In this document: in pieces, positions 40,414 to 49,635 of the stretch
How positions within the stretch are numbered: position 1 is the first letter of the stretch
Layout: each line of letters starts with the position of its first letter
Assembly: GCA_002840765.1 (NCBI GenBank)
Contig: PHCE01000022.1
Coordinates: forward strand, 1 to 64,000
Direction: 5' to 3'
Source of the DNA: Betaproteobacteria bacterium HGW-Betaproteobacteria-7
GTDB taxonomy: Bacteria; Pseudomonadota; Gammaproteobacteria; Burkholderiales; Rhodocyclaceae
Length of the DNA: 64,000 nt
Notes under the pieces: generated by a model
Databases searched by the model: none
What the model saw: only the letters and a program-made list of their open reading frames with translations
Told to the model about the DNA's origin: nothing
Program-made: the position numbers and the translations under genes

Positions 40414-42888
40414 TCAGGCCGGCATGAAGGCGCCGTCGGTCAGCAGTTGCTCGAAGGCGGCCAAGGGCAGCGGCCGGCTGAAGAAGTAGCCCTGGTAATT
40501 GAGGCAGCCCTGGGCGGCGAGGAAATCGCGCTGGGCGGCGGTTTCGACACCTTCGGCGATGACGGCGAGGCCGAGGCTCTGGCCGAGGGCGACGATGGTA
40601 CGGGCGATGGCTGCGTCGTTGGGGTCGTCGAGCACGTCGCGGACAAAGGACTGGTCGATTTTCAGCTGGTCGAGCGGCAGGCGTTTCAGGTAGCTGAGCG
40701 AAGAATAGCCGGTGCCGAAATCGTCGAGCGAGAAACTGATGCCGTGCGCCTTCAGCGCGTGCATCTTGGCAATCATGTCGCTGGTGTTGTCGAGCAGCAT
40801 GCTTTCGGTCAGTTCCAGTTTCAGCCGTTCGGGCGGGGCGCCGGTCTGGGCGATCAGCGCCAGAACCTGTTCGACCAGGTTGGGCAGGCTGAACTGACGG
40901 GCGCTGACATTGACCGCCAGGTTCAGGTGGGCGGTTTGCGGCCGCCCGGCCCACGCGGCCAGTTGCTCGCAGGCGGTCTGCAGGACCCAGTGGCCGATCG
41001 GCAGGATGAGGCCGGTTTCCTCGGCCAGCGGAATGAACTCGCCGGGCGAGACCATGCCGCGTTGCGGATGCTGCCAGCGAATCAGCACCTCGGCGCCAGT
41101 CAGCCGGCCGGCGGCATCCACCTGCGGCTGGTAGTGAAGAAGGAACTGCTCATCGGTGATGGCCTTGCGCAGCGCACTTTCCAGTGCCGCCCGGGCTGCC
41201 ACCGAGGTCTGCATTTCCGGGTCGAAGAAGCGCAGGCTGTCGCGTCCTGCCGCCTTGGCCTGGTACATGGCGGTTTCTGCACGTTTCAGCAGTTCGTCGG
41301 CGGCTGGGCTCAGGCCGTCGAACAGGGTGATGCCGATGCTCGCCGTGCAGTAGTAGGGGCGCTGTCCGCTGCCGTCACCGCTGCTCGGGTCGGGCAGCAG
41401 ATAGGGCTGGCGCAGCCAGGCGCGCAGCTTGCCGGCGACGTTTTCCGCCTCGATGGCGGCCTGCGAGCCAGCGCCGAGATCCTTGAGGATGACCACGAAC
41501 TCGTCGCCACCCAGGCGGGCGAGCGTGTCGCCCTCGCGCAGCGAGGCTTGCAGGCGAGTGCTGGTTTCGCGCAGGAGGGCATCACCGCTGGCATGTCCCT
41601 GGGTGTCGTTGAGTGTCTTGAAATCGTCGAGGTCAATCAGCAGCAGGGCGCCTTGGCGTTTGAAGCGGGCGCAGCCCGACATCGCCTGCGCCAGGCGGTC
41701 CATCATCAGGCGGCGGTTGGGCAGGTCGGTCAACTGGTCGAAGAAGGCGAGGTGGGAAATCTCTTCCTCGGCCTGCTTGCGCCGCGTGATGTCCTCCTTG
41801 ACCGCCAGATAGTGGGAGATCTGGCCATCGGCATCGCGGATGGGCGAAATCTTGCCCCATTCGGTGTATTCGCTGCCGTTCTTGCGCCGGTTGATCAGCT
41901 CGCCTTCCCAGGTCTGACCGTGGGTGATGCGCTGCCACATGTCGTCGAAGGTGGCAGCAGGCGTCTTGCCGGCATTGAGGATGCGCGGATTCTGACCGAT
42001 GCTGTCGCTGCGGCTGTAGCCGGTGTTGTCGACGAAGGCTGCATTGACGTACTCGATATCGCCGCGGAGATTGGTGATCACCGTCGCGATCGGGCTCTGT
42101 TCGACGGCTTGCGACAGCTTTAGCAGTTCCTGGTGGGTTTTCCTCTGTTGGCTGGCGTGTTGCCGCTGACGGCGATAAACGAGCAGTATGCCGGCCAGTC
42201 CGGCCAGCCAGATCAGGCCGTGGGAAAGACTGAGGTAGCTGCGGCGTTTTTCCTCGGCCAGCAGGTGGGGTGTCAACGGCAGCGAGGCAGCGAGGCCGCC
42301 CCGGATATCGCCGATCTGGTAATCCTGATTGTTGTGACACTTCAGGCATTCCTGGGTCACCGGCAGCGGCAGCATCAGGCGCAGATGGGGCTCGCCGCCG
42401 ATCTTGCCAACCGCCAGCACCTCCTTGGCACCCTGTTCGAAGGAGAGCAGGGCCTGGCGCTCCCAGTCGTCGGGCGCATTGGCTGGATTGAACAGCTTGA
42501 GGCTGGTCAGCCGGCTGATGATGCCCATCTCGCTGCTGAAATCCTGTTGCAGAAGGCGGATCGAATAGGCTGGATTGATCAGCGTCAGCCGTTTGCCGGT
42601 CGTCGTCTCGATGTCCCGCTCGGGCACGTCGAGGTAAGGGTTGGACGGCGTGTCAGGAGTCGGCGGGACATAGACCCCGCCATGCTTGCCGACCCAGTTG
42701 CGGAAGGCGATGTCCTTGGACAGGCTGGCGCGCAGCATGGAACTGGCAGTCTGCAGGGTATTGGCCGCCAGTTCACTGAGGTTCCAGGCCAGCGAGCCGC
42801 CGATCAGGGCACTCCACAAGATCGCGGTAAGCAGGTAACGACGCCGGCCGCCCGGTCTGGCCGGGGCGTAAGTGGGGTCAATGGTCAT
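40414..42888 (-). CDS. PAS-GGDEF-EAL sensor with periplasmic CxxCH (Tll0287-like) domain
   Basis: An 824-residue c-di-GMP enzyme. A membrane segment near 17-38, a periplasmic DUF3365/Tll0287-like domain (about 45-215) with a c-type heme motif ECLKCHN (about 178) followed by IGDIRGGLAASLPL, a second membrane segment (about 222-240), PAS (about 260-375), GGDEF (about 385-555; RLGGDEF intact with I-site REGD) and EAL (about 565-815; EVL in place of EAL in TGAEVLIRWQHP, with later DDFGTGYSSL and EGVET present). Probably bifunctional or phosphodiesterase-dominant. The start at 42888 gives MTIDPTYAP. It is divergent from a second sensor of the same type. Confidence 0.93.
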   Translation of the reverse strand: MTIDPTYAPARPGGRRRYLLTAILWSALIGGSLAWNLSELAANTLQTASSMLRASLSKDIAFRNWVGKHGGVYVPPTPDTPSNPYLDVPERDIETTTGKRLTLINPAYSIRLLQQDFSSEMGIISRLTSLKLFNPANAPDDWERQALLSFEQGAKEVLAVGKIGGEPHLRLMLPLPVTQECLKCHNNQDYQIGDIRGGLAASLPLTPHLLAEEKRRSYLSLSHGLIWLAGLAGILLVYRRQRQHASQQRKTHQELLKLSQAVEQSPIATVITNLRGDIEYVNAAFVDNTGYSRSDSIGQNPRILNAGKTPAATFDDMWQRITHGQTWEGELINRRKNGSEYTEWGKISPIRDADGQISHYLAVKEDITRRKQAEEEISHLAFFDQLTDLPNRRLMMDRLAQAMSGCARFKRQGALLLIDLDDFKTLNDTQGHASGDALLRETSTRLQASLREGDTLARLGGDEFVVILKDLGAGSQAAIEAENVAGKLRAWLRQPYLLPDPSSGDGSGQRPYYCTASIGITLFDGLSPAADELLKRAETAMYQAKAAGRDSLRFFDPEMQTSVAARAALESALRKAITDEQFLLHYQPQVDAAGRLTGAEVLIRWQHPQRGMVSPGEFIPLAEETGLILPIGHWVLQTACEQLAAWAGRPQTAHLNLAVNVSARQFSLPNLVEQVLALIAQTGAPPERLKLELTESMLLDNTSDMIAKMHALKAHGISFSLDDFGTGYSSLSYLKRLPLDQLKIDQSFVRDVLDDPNDAAIARTIVALGQSLGLAVIAEGVETAAQRDFLAAQGCLNYQGYFFSRPLPLAAFEQLLTDGAFMPA

Positions 42889-43010
42889 TGCGCAAAATTC
42901 ATTGGCATCCTGCGTCGGGTGGGGCAATCCGACCCCAATCATAATCTTATCGGCACGGCGAGTACTGGCCTTTGATCTGCATCGCCCATCCGGGTTCTGC
43001 TTGCAAAATA

Positions 43011-43030
43011 CGTATGCATACGACGCGTCG
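43011..43030. promoter_or_regulatory. Two overlapping palindromes in a divergent control region
   Basis: CGTATGCATACG (43011-43022, perfect 12-bp palindrome) overlaps CGACGCGTCG (43021-43030, perfect 10-bp palindrome). They lie in the 231-base gap between two divergent GGDEF-EAL genes, a plausible operator for a dimeric regulator. A weak -10 (GATAAT, 43093-43098) faces the plus-strand gene. Confidence 0.4.
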
Positions 43031-43119
43031 ATTGCCGTCGCTCGATAAGTTTTCTGTAAATTTTGCTGATTTTAATATTGTTTCAGTTCGGTGATAATCG
43101 TCCCCAAAAAGGGAGAGTC

Positions 43120-45678
43120 ATGCGCATCAGGAATTTCGTCTTCGGGGCTTCGGCCATTGTCGCCGCGCTGTTTTTCGGCGGTGCCTACTGGTCCCTGGAC
43201 CGCGTCTTTGACAGTGTCGTGCGGGCCAATGCTGCGCGCACTTCGGAAGCGACGACGCGCATCACCTTTGCCTCGATGTACGAGATCATGAGCCAGGGTT
43301 GGCAACGCAGCCAGGCCGATGCCTTCGTCCGGGCGATTGCCGAGGCCGGTCGGGATAGCGGGCTGGTCGTCCAGATCTATCGTGGGCCGGTGGTCGAACA
43401 ACTCTACGACACCATCGACCAGCCAGCGCTCGACAGCGAACTGGCGCAGGTACTGGCGAGCGGTCAGCCGGTGCGCATCGATGCCAGCGATCAGGCCCGG
43501 CACATCTACCCGCTGCTCGCCGAAGCGCGCTGCCTCGGTTGTCACGGCAATGCCGTTGTCGGCTCGGTGCTCGGCGCCGTCGAAGTCCGTCAGGACTATG
43601 CCGGGCTGCTCGCCGATGCCCGCCGCGACCTGATGCTGGCCCTTTCTGCCATCATCCCGGCTGCCCTGCTGCTGGCACTGTTCGCCGTATGGTGGGTGAG
43701 CCGGCGCATCGAGCGTTCGGTGGCTGCCCTGCAGCAGGATTTCGATCAGGTGAATGCGGTCGGCGACCTGCGCAAGATCACTCTCGCCGAGCACGATCTC
43801 GGCTTCGTCGAACTGAATCAGCTGGTTGGCGCCCTTGGTCGCCTGCTCGACAAGTTGCGCACCATTTCGGTGGACAAGGACATCCTGACCTTCGAGATCG
43901 GCCTGCTGGAAAAATTCGTCATCACTTCCGACGTCGTCCGCGACTGGCGCGAATATGTCAGCCGCTTGCTCATCGACATCAACGGCGTGCTGCCGGCGCA
44001 CATGCTGTTTTCCATCTTCAAGATCGACGACGAGCTGTTCGACCTGGAAATCTTCTGGCGCGGTCCGGTGTCGGCGCCGACGAAGGCCATGATCGAGCGC
44101 CACGTGCGCCAGGAACTGGCCAGCCTGCCGGCGTTCAGCGACCTCGGGGCGTGCAACGTCCATCACCATGTCGCCAACCTGCAGGGTGAGCCGGTCGAGT
44201 TGACAGAGTCCGAGGTGGCGGTTCGCGTCAAGTCCTTCTTCGTCGATCTGCCGAAGATCGGCGGCATCGTCGGCATCGGCGTGCACGCCAACATGCTGGA
44301 TGACGAGACACGCTATCTGGTCATGGAAAGCGTGCTGTCCACGCTGCTCAATGTCGTCGGCTCGGTCAAGGCCATCTACAAATACACCCGCGACCTCGAG
44401 TACTACGCGACGCGCGATCCGCTGACCGATCTCTTCAACCAGCGCGTCTTCTGGGAGCTGGCGACCTACGAAGTCAGCCGGGCGCAGCGCCACGACTACA
44501 GCTTCGGCCTGCTGCTGATCGACCTCGACAATTTCAAGCTGGTCAATGACAACTACGGGCACACGGTCGGCGACAGCTACCTGCAGCGCTTCGCCCGGCA
44601 AGTCCAGAGCGCCCTGCGCGACGGTGACATCCTTGCCCGCTACGGCGGCGACGAGTTCGTTGCCCTGCTGCCGGAGGCCGATGCCGCGGCGGTGGCCATG
44701 GTTGCCGAACGGGTGCGTCAGGCTATCGTCGCCCTCGAGATCGCCACGCCGGATGCGAATTGCATCCGCGGCACGGCTTCGATCGGCATGGCCGTCTATC
44801 CGGAACATGCCGACAACGCCAAGGACCTGCTGCTGTTCGCCGACAACATGATGTATCGCGCCAAGTCGGCCGGCAAGGCGCAGGTCGCGGTGCCGACGCA
44901 GGAGGATGTGGTCGCCGTCTTCCGCGATATTTCACAGAAGAGCGTGATGGTCCTCGAAGCCATCGAGGCCCGCCGCGTCGTTCCCTATTTCCAGCCCATC
45001 CTCGACGTTGCCAGCAAGCGCATCGTTGCCTACGAGGTGCTGTCGCGCATCGAGTTCGACGGGCAGATCATCCGTGCCGACGAGTTCGTCGAGATCGCCG
45101 AGAAGATGGGCGTCATCCACCGCCTCGACATGCTGGTCATCGAAAAGGCGCTGCAGGTGCTTTCCGCCCAGCGTCACCAGGGCGAGATTTTCATCAACCT
45201 GTCGCCGCGGGCCTTGGTCTTCAACGAGTTTGCCCGCGACCTGCGGCGCATCATCGCTGCCAGCGACATTCCGCCGGAGCGCATCGTCTTCGAGATCACC
45301 GAGCGCGACACGGTGAAGAATCTGGCCCTGCTCGAACGCTTCCTCAATGACCTTAAGGCCGACGGTTTCAAGTTGGCGATCGACGATTTCGGCTCCGGCT
45401 TCTCGTCCTTCCACTACCTGCGCCGCTTCCCCATCGACTACCTGAAGATCGAGGGCGACTTCATTGCCAACATGTTGCACAGCGACAAGGATCACACCTT
45501 CGTCACCAGCATCCGTTCGTTGGCCCGCGAGATGGGCATCACCGTCGTCGCCGAGTATGTCGAGTCGGCGGAGGTCTTGCGCGAGCTTGAGCGGCTGGAG
45601 GTGCACCTCGCCCAGGGTTACTACGTTGGCCGGCCGGCACGCGAGCTGCTGCCGGTGGATTGGCAGCCGGCCGCCTGA
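43120..45678 (+). CDS. GGDEF-EAL sensor with periplasmic CxxCH domain
   Basis: An 852-residue protein. Membrane segments at about 6-28 and 178-196 flank a periplasmic DUF3365-like domain that contains a c-type heme motif RCLGCHGN (about 144). A HAMP-like linker and a domain of about 200 residues (GAF-like, unassigned: EKFVITSDVVRDWREYVSRL onward) follow, then GGDEF (about 440-600; RYGGDEF with I-site RDGD) and EAL (about 625-845; EVL in AYEVLSRIEF, with DDFGSGFSSF present). The start at 43120 has GGGAGAG at good spacing; the open frame upstream is not coding. Both catalytic domains look intact, so the balance of synthesis and hydrolysis is unknown. Confidence 0.93.
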   Translation: MRIRNFVFGASAIVAALFFGGAYWSLDRVFDSVVRANAARTSEATTRITFASMYEIMSQGWQRSQADAFVRAIAEAGRDSGLVVQIYRGPVVEQLYDTIDQPALDSELAQVLASGQPVRIDASDQARHIYPLLAEARCLGCHGNAVVGSVLGAVEVRQDYAGLLADARRDLMLALSAIIPAALLLALFAVWWVSRRIERSVAALQQDFDQVNAVGDLRKITLAEHDLGFVELNQLVGALGRLLDKLRTISVDKDILTFEIGLLEKFVITSDVVRDWREYVSRLLIDINGVLPAHMLFSIFKIDDELFDLEIFWRGPVSAPTKAMIERHVRQELASLPAFSDLGACNVHHHVANLQGEPVELTESEVAVRVKSFFVDLPKIGGIVGIGVHANMLDDETRYLVMESVLSTLLNVVGSVKAIYKYTRDLEYYATRDPLTDLFNQRVFWELATYEVSRAQRHDYSFGLLLIDLDNFKLVNDNYGHTVGDSYLQRFARQVQSALRDGDILARYGGDEFVALLPEADAAAVAMVAERVRQAIVALEIATPDANCIRGTASIGMAVYPEHADNAKDLLLFADNMMYRAKSAGKAQVAVPTQEDVVAVFRDISQKSVMVLEAIEARRVVPYFQPILDVASKRIVAYEVLSRIEFDGQIIRADEFVEIAEKMGVIHRLDMLVIEKALQVLSAQRHQGEIFINLSPRALVFNEFARDLRRIIAASDIPPERIVFEITERDTVKNLALLERFLNDLKADGFKLAIDDFGSGFSSFHYLRRFPIDYLKIEGDFIANMLHSDKDHTFVTSIRSLAREMGITVVAEYVESAEVLRELERLEVHLAQGYYVGRPARELLPVDWQPAA

Positions 45679-46467
45679 TCAGCGGCCGCTGTAGACCGGC
45701 GGCCGCTTGGCCATGAAGGCATCGATGCCTTCGCCGGCATCCTCGCTCATCATGTTGCAGGCCATCACCTCGCTGGCGTAGGCATAGGCTTCGTCGAGGC
45801 CCATTTCCAGCTGCTTGTAGAACATGCCCTTGCCCAGGCGCACGGCAACCGCGCTCTTGGCCAGGATGCCGCCGGCCAGACGCTCGATCTCGGCATCCAG
45901 CGCATCGGCCGGGACGACGCGATTGACCAGGCCCTTGCGCTGCGCTTCCATGGCGTCGATGAACTCGCCGGTAAGTAGCATCTCCAGCGCCGCCTTGCGC
46001 CCGAGATTGCGCGCCAGGCCAACCGCCGGCGTCGAACAGAAGAGGCCAACATTGATGCCGGAAACGGCGAATTTCGCCACATCGGCGGCCACCGCCAGAT
46101 CGCACATGGAAACCAGCTGGCAGCCGGCGGCGGTGGCGATGCCATGAACACGAGCGATGACCGGCTGCGGCAGGCGGGTGATGCTCAGCATCAACTCGCC
46201 GCACTGCTTGAACAGCGCCTGCATGAAAGCCTTACTGTGGTTGGCGCGCATTTCCTTGAGGTCGTGCCCGGCACAGAAGGCCTTGCCAGCGCCGGCGATG
46301 ACGACAACGCGGACGGTTTCGCTGGCGGCGATGGCGTCCAGCTCGGCCTGCAGGGCTGTCAGCATGGCTTGCGACAGCGAGTTGAACTGGCTGGGGCGGT
46401 TCAGGGTCAGCGTGGTCAGGCCATCAGCGCGGTCGCTGCGGAGGACGAGGGCTTCTTCGGTGGTCAT
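45679..46467 (-). CDS. Enoyl-CoA hydratase/isomerase family protein (ECHDC3-like)
   Basis: A 262-residue crotonase-fold protein. Oxyanion-hole and fold segments are present: VVVIAGAGKAFCAGHDL (about 55-70), VIARVHGIATAAGCQLVSMCDLAVAA (key part AAGCQLVS) and GRKAALEMLLTGEFIDAMEA. Neither catalytic Glu of typical hydratases is found: the GGGCEL position is AAGCQL (Gln117), and the QPEILLG position is VSGINVG (Gly137). It may therefore be a thioesterase, isomerase or a non-catalytic CoA binder. The start at 46467 is the Met of MTTEEALVL, with GGAGACACC ahead. Confidence 0.88.
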   Translation of the reverse strand: MTTEEALVLRSDRADGLTTLTLNRPSQFNSLSQAMLTALQAELDAIAASETVRVVVIAGAGKAFCAGHDLKEMRANHSKAFMQALFKQCGELMLSITRLPQPVIARVHGIATAAGCQLVSMCDLAVAADVAKFAVSGINVGLFCSTPAVGLARNLGRKAALEMLLTGEFIDAMEAQRKGLVNRVVPADALDAEIERLAGGILAKSAVAVRLGKGMFYKQLEMGLDEAYAYASEVMACNMMSEDAGEGIDAFMAKRPPVYSGR

Positions 46468-46640
46468 GGTGTCTCCATCATTCGAGTTATCGGCCCGCCG
46501 GGGCTGGGCCATCAGGAATGGCCGATTCTACCCCCGGAAATCGTCGCACCGCTTGTGTAGCATTTGATACAGACCGCCCATTGGCCGGCGATTAAGGTTC
46601 CTCACGCTATATCCCATAGCGATTTCAGGAGAACCGCCCA

Positions 46641-46943
46641 ATGAAAGCGATGCGTTATTTTCTCGATACCCATGACCGCAGTCGCGGCACCTTTCCGGCG
46701 CAACTCAGTCCGGAAGAGTTCGAGGTCTTTTTCGCCCAGTACGAAACCGCCTGCCAGGCCGAGGGCGTCATTCCGTTGCGCACCCATGTCGGTTACGCCG
46801 ACGGGCGTGCCTTCTGTCTGAACCTGGCGCCGGATGTCGAATCGGTGCGCCGGGCGCACGAGCGCGTCGGTTTGCCCTACGACGACATCACCGAGATCAC
46901 CACGGCGACTCCCGGCGACACCTTCTTCCGTCGTCAGGCCTGA
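46641..46943 (+). CDS. DUF4242 small protein
   Basis: A 100-residue protein with the DUF4242 pattern: MRYFLDTHDRS, then CQAEGVIPLRTHVGYADGRAFCL and VRRAHERVGLPYDDITEIT. Family members are small ferredoxin-like-fold proteins that have been linked to nickel binding, without clear function. CAGGAG precedes the ATG. An imperfect palindrome CGCTAT-ATCCC-ATAGCG lies just upstream (46605-46621). It is 58 bases ahead of the peroxidase gene and probably co-transcribed. Confidence 0.8.
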   Translation: MKAMRYFLDTHDRSRGTFPAQLSPEEFEVFFAQYETACQAEGVIPLRTHVGYADGRAFCLNLAPDVESVRRAHERVGLPYDDITEITTATPGDTFFRRQA

Positions 46944-47001
46944 TTGCCGGCCCGGCGGCGAGCGGATGTCTCCCGTCGCCGGGCCTTTCCGAGGTTCCAT
47001 C

Positions 47002-48294
47002 ATGGACAATGCACTACTCGAAATCGGCCTTCCCGCCGTGCTCATCGGCTTTGCCAGTCTGGCGCTGATGGTGCACAAGGAGCTCGGGCCGTTCGCCGGA
47101 CTCAACGGCGCCGGGCGCTGGCTGCTCACCGGCGTGTTCGGCATGGGCTTCATCGCCTTCGGCATCAAGATGGCTGTGGCCTTCGCTATTGAACGCCTGC
47201 CCGAGCAGACCATCGCGCCCCTGCTGGAGCGGTCGGTTGTCGCCTGGCAACGTGCCGAGAGCGACGGTTCATTCTTCAACCCGGCTCCCGTCCGGCAGGT
47301 GCATTACGTCTGGCAGGCCCTGCCGGAACGGGCCCCCGAACCGGCCGCCAACCCTGGCAACCCGGCCAAGGTGGCGCTCGGCAAGCGGCTCTTCAACGAA
47401 ACGAAACTGTCTGGCGACGGCACGCTGTCGTGTGCCAGTTGCCACGACCTCTACAGCCATGCCGGCGCCGATGCCTTGCCGACGGCGCTGGGTATCGACG
47501 ACCAGCGCGGCCCCCGCAACACGCCCACTGTCTGGAACGCCGCCTTGATGTCGCGTCTGTTCTGGGATGGTCGCGCCGCCTCGCTTGAGGAACAGGCCGC
47601 GGGGCCGATCCTCAATCCGCTCGAGATGGGCATGCCGACGCCGGCCGAGGCCGAGCGCCGCCTGCGTCTGGAGGCCAGCTATCGCCAGGACTTTGCCCGA
47701 GCTTTCGGTGATGATGCGCCGATCTCCTTCGAACGCATTGCCCAGGCCATCGCCGCCTATGAACGGACCCTGATTACGCCGGACACGCCCTATGACCGCT
47801 TTGTCCGCGGTGACACCTCGGCGCTAAAGCCGGCCCAGCTGCGCGGTATGGCGCTCTTCGAATCGCTCGGCTGCGTGCTCTGCCACCGCGGCCCCAGCTT
47901 CAGCGACGCCGGCCTGGTCGGCGGCGAATCGGCATTCCGCATCTTCCCCGCCAACGAAACGCCCTACGAAAAGCAATACGACCTGTTGCTCGACGGCAAA
48001 CCCGGCGTCTGGCGGATCGCCTCGCTGCGCAACGTCGCGCTGACCGGTCCCTGGCTGCACAACGGTTCGGTCGACAAGCTGGAAGAGGTCGTGCGCATCA
48101 TGGCCAGCGCCCAGCTCGGCCGCTCCGGCAAACTCCACGCCTGGCTCAACGACGACCGCCAGCTCGGCAGGGCCGACCGCTCACCGATCAGCGATGACGA
48201 AGTCGCCGATCTGGTGGCGTTCCTGGAGGCTTTGAGCAGTGACAGTTTGCTCAGGGGGCAGCGGCGTCAGACCCCCGCTGCGGGAACGTCGTGA
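47002..48294 (+). CDS. Membrane-anchored di-heme cytochrome c peroxidase (CcpA/MauG family)
   Basis: A 430-residue protein with two c-type heme motifs, CASCHDLYSH (about 145) and CVLCHRGPSF (about 292), typical of the CcpA/MauG di-heme family that reduces H2O2 or oxidises proteins. The first 60 residues hold two hydrophobic segments (LPAVLIGFASLALMVHKEL and WLLTGVFGMGFIAFGIKMAVAF), whereas classical family members have a cleaved signal peptide, so this one is anchored to the membrane. MauG-like alternatives cannot be excluded. The ATG at 47002 follows GAGG. Its 3' end overlaps the convergent GGDEF gene by 28 bases. Confidence 0.92.
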   Translation: MDNALLEIGLPAVLIGFASLALMVHKELGPFAGLNGAGRWLLTGVFGMGFIAFGIKMAVAFAIERLPEQTIAPLLERSVVAWQRAESDGSFFNPAPVRQVHYVWQALPERAPEPAANPGNPAKVALGKRLFNETKLSGDGTLSCASCHDLYSHAGADALPTALGIDDQRGPRNTPTVWNAALMSRLFWDGRAASLEEQAAGPILNPLEMGMPTPAEAERRLRLEASYRQDFARAFGDDAPISFERIAQAIAAYERTLITPDTPYDRFVRGDTSALKPAQLRGMALFESLGCVLCHRGPSFSDAGLVGGESAFRIFPANETPYEKQYDLLLDGKPGVWRIASLRNVALTGPWLHNGSVDKLEEVVRIMASAQLGRSGKLHAWLNDDRQLGRADRSPISDDEVADLVAFLEALSSDSLLRGQRRQTPAAGTS

Positions 48295-49352
48295 TGGTCA
48301 AACGCCGTGACGCGGTTGCGCCCGCCTTGCTTGGCGAGATACATGGCCTGATCGGCCTGGCGTTTGATGTCGGCAATCGATTTGTGGTCAGGCTGGTTTC
48401 TTGCCACGCCGATGCTGACAGTGACCGGAATGAGAGATTTTCCAAACGACAGTGTGAGCGCTTCGATGCTCAGGCGCAGTTTTTCAGCCAGCAAGACCGC
48501 CCCGGCGAGGTCGGTACGGGGCAGCAGCATGAGGAATTCCTCGCCGCCGATCCGGCCAAGCAGGTCGCTTTCTCGCGAATTCTTCTCCAGGCATGCAGCG
48601 ACTTCCTGCAGCACCATGTCGCCGGCTTCGTGCCCATAGTGATCATTGACTGACTTGAAGTGGTCGAGGTCAATAAACAGCACCGAAAATGGCGTGCCGT
48701 AGCGCTGCGCCTCGCGCATCACATGTTCGCTCGTTTCGTTGAAGGCCCGGGCATTCCAGATGCCGGTCAGCGGATCGTGGCAGGACATGTCGCGCAAACG
48801 CGCATTGGCCTCGGTCAGGCGGCTTTGAAAGGCCAGGAAGCGCTGGGTATAAGAGTGCAGAAAGGTGCTGCTGGCGCAAAAGCTGAACAGCATGGTGACC
48901 ATCGCGTTGCTCGAAAATGGCGCCGGCAGGTAGCGATTCGCCACGATCAGGGTGAGCAGCGTGATGATTGCCGTCGAGGTCCCGGCGGATGGTCCGAGAA
49001 TGATGTAGGTGACCGTGATCTGGACGAAGAACCAGATGCTGCGGAATTCATTGTTGACGAGGAAGCACAGCGCCGACAGGTTGATCAGGAACCAGACTGC
49101 AAAAAAAATGGCGGCAACGACGGCAAAGCGCTCTTGGTGGCGCCACAGGGAAATCGCCAGAAGCAGATCGGCCACGAAGAAAACTTGCAGGTTGATGAAG
49201 TGGGTGTGGCCTTGGTCGTTTACGCCCGACCAGTGGGCGAGAACGAGCGCCCCGCTGAAGAGCGTGGCGACGATGAGCGAGACCTGGAGGAGGCGAAGGC
49301 GGAACTGGAAATACTCATCGGTGGCGTCGCATTCGATGCCACCGATGACCAT
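48267..49352 (-). CDS. Membrane diguanylate cyclase (GGDEF)
   Basis: A 361-residue protein. An N-terminal domain with about five membrane segments (VSLIVATLFSGALVLAHW, VFFVADLLLAISLW, VVAAIFFAVWFLINLSALCF and others), similar to 7TM-type sensor GGDEF proteins, precedes a GGDEF domain at about 185-345 with active loop RIGGEEF and I-site RESD. It should make c-di-GMP. The start at 49352 has GAGG nine bases upstream; a start at 49370 lacks a ribosome site but is possible. Divergent from a Crp-family regulator. Confidence 0.92.
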   Translation of the reverse strand: MVIGGIECDATDEYFQFRLRLLQVSLIVATLFSGALVLAHWSGVNDQGHTHFINLQVFFVADLLLAISLWRHQERFAVVAAIFFAVWFLINLSALCFLVNNEFRSIWFFVQITVTYIILGPSAGTSTAIITLLTLIVANRYLPAPFSSNAMVTMLFSFCASSTFLHSYTQRFLAFQSRLTEANARLRDMSCHDPLTGIWNARAFNETSEHVMREAQRYGTPFSVLFIDLDHFKSVNDHYGHEAGDMVLQEVAACLEKNSRESDLLGRIGGEEFLMLLPRTDLAGAVLLAEKLRLSIEALTLSFGKSLIPVTVSIGVARNQPDHKSIADIKRQADQAMYLAKQGGRNRVTAFDHHDVPAAGV

Positions 49353-49635
49353 CGTTTCATGCCTCAGCATTATTGTTGGCTCCCTGCAATCCGTGCGTTT
49401 TCCAGCATACCCGTGAAACGGCCCAGCGTCTCCTTGGGCCAGGGGAGGCGGATAGTGCATGAGCATGCTGTAACTCAGCCTTGGTCATCGGCGTGAGGCG
49501 CCTCCGTGCTTACGGGGTGACTTGCCCGCGCAATTCCGTCGGCATTACACTCGCCGGCACTGCCGGTTGGTGGCGTGCCTGATGTTCGCCGCTTGGCCGC
49601 GTGCAGGGAGGTGGTCGGTCACGCGAGGTCCGGCG

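Noticed and set aside
40066..42123. 685-codon plus-strand open frame
   Set aside because: Antisense over two real genes (sialidase-like and GGDEF-EAL); no coherent protein features.
43072..44808. 578-codon minus-strand open frame
   Set aside because: Antisense of the GGDEF-EAL sensor gene, with shadow-like composition.
49495..49504. GAGGCGCCTC palindrome as an operator upstream of the Crp-family gene
   Set aside because: Short GC-rich palindromes are common at this base composition and it does not resemble a Crp/FNR half-site pair.
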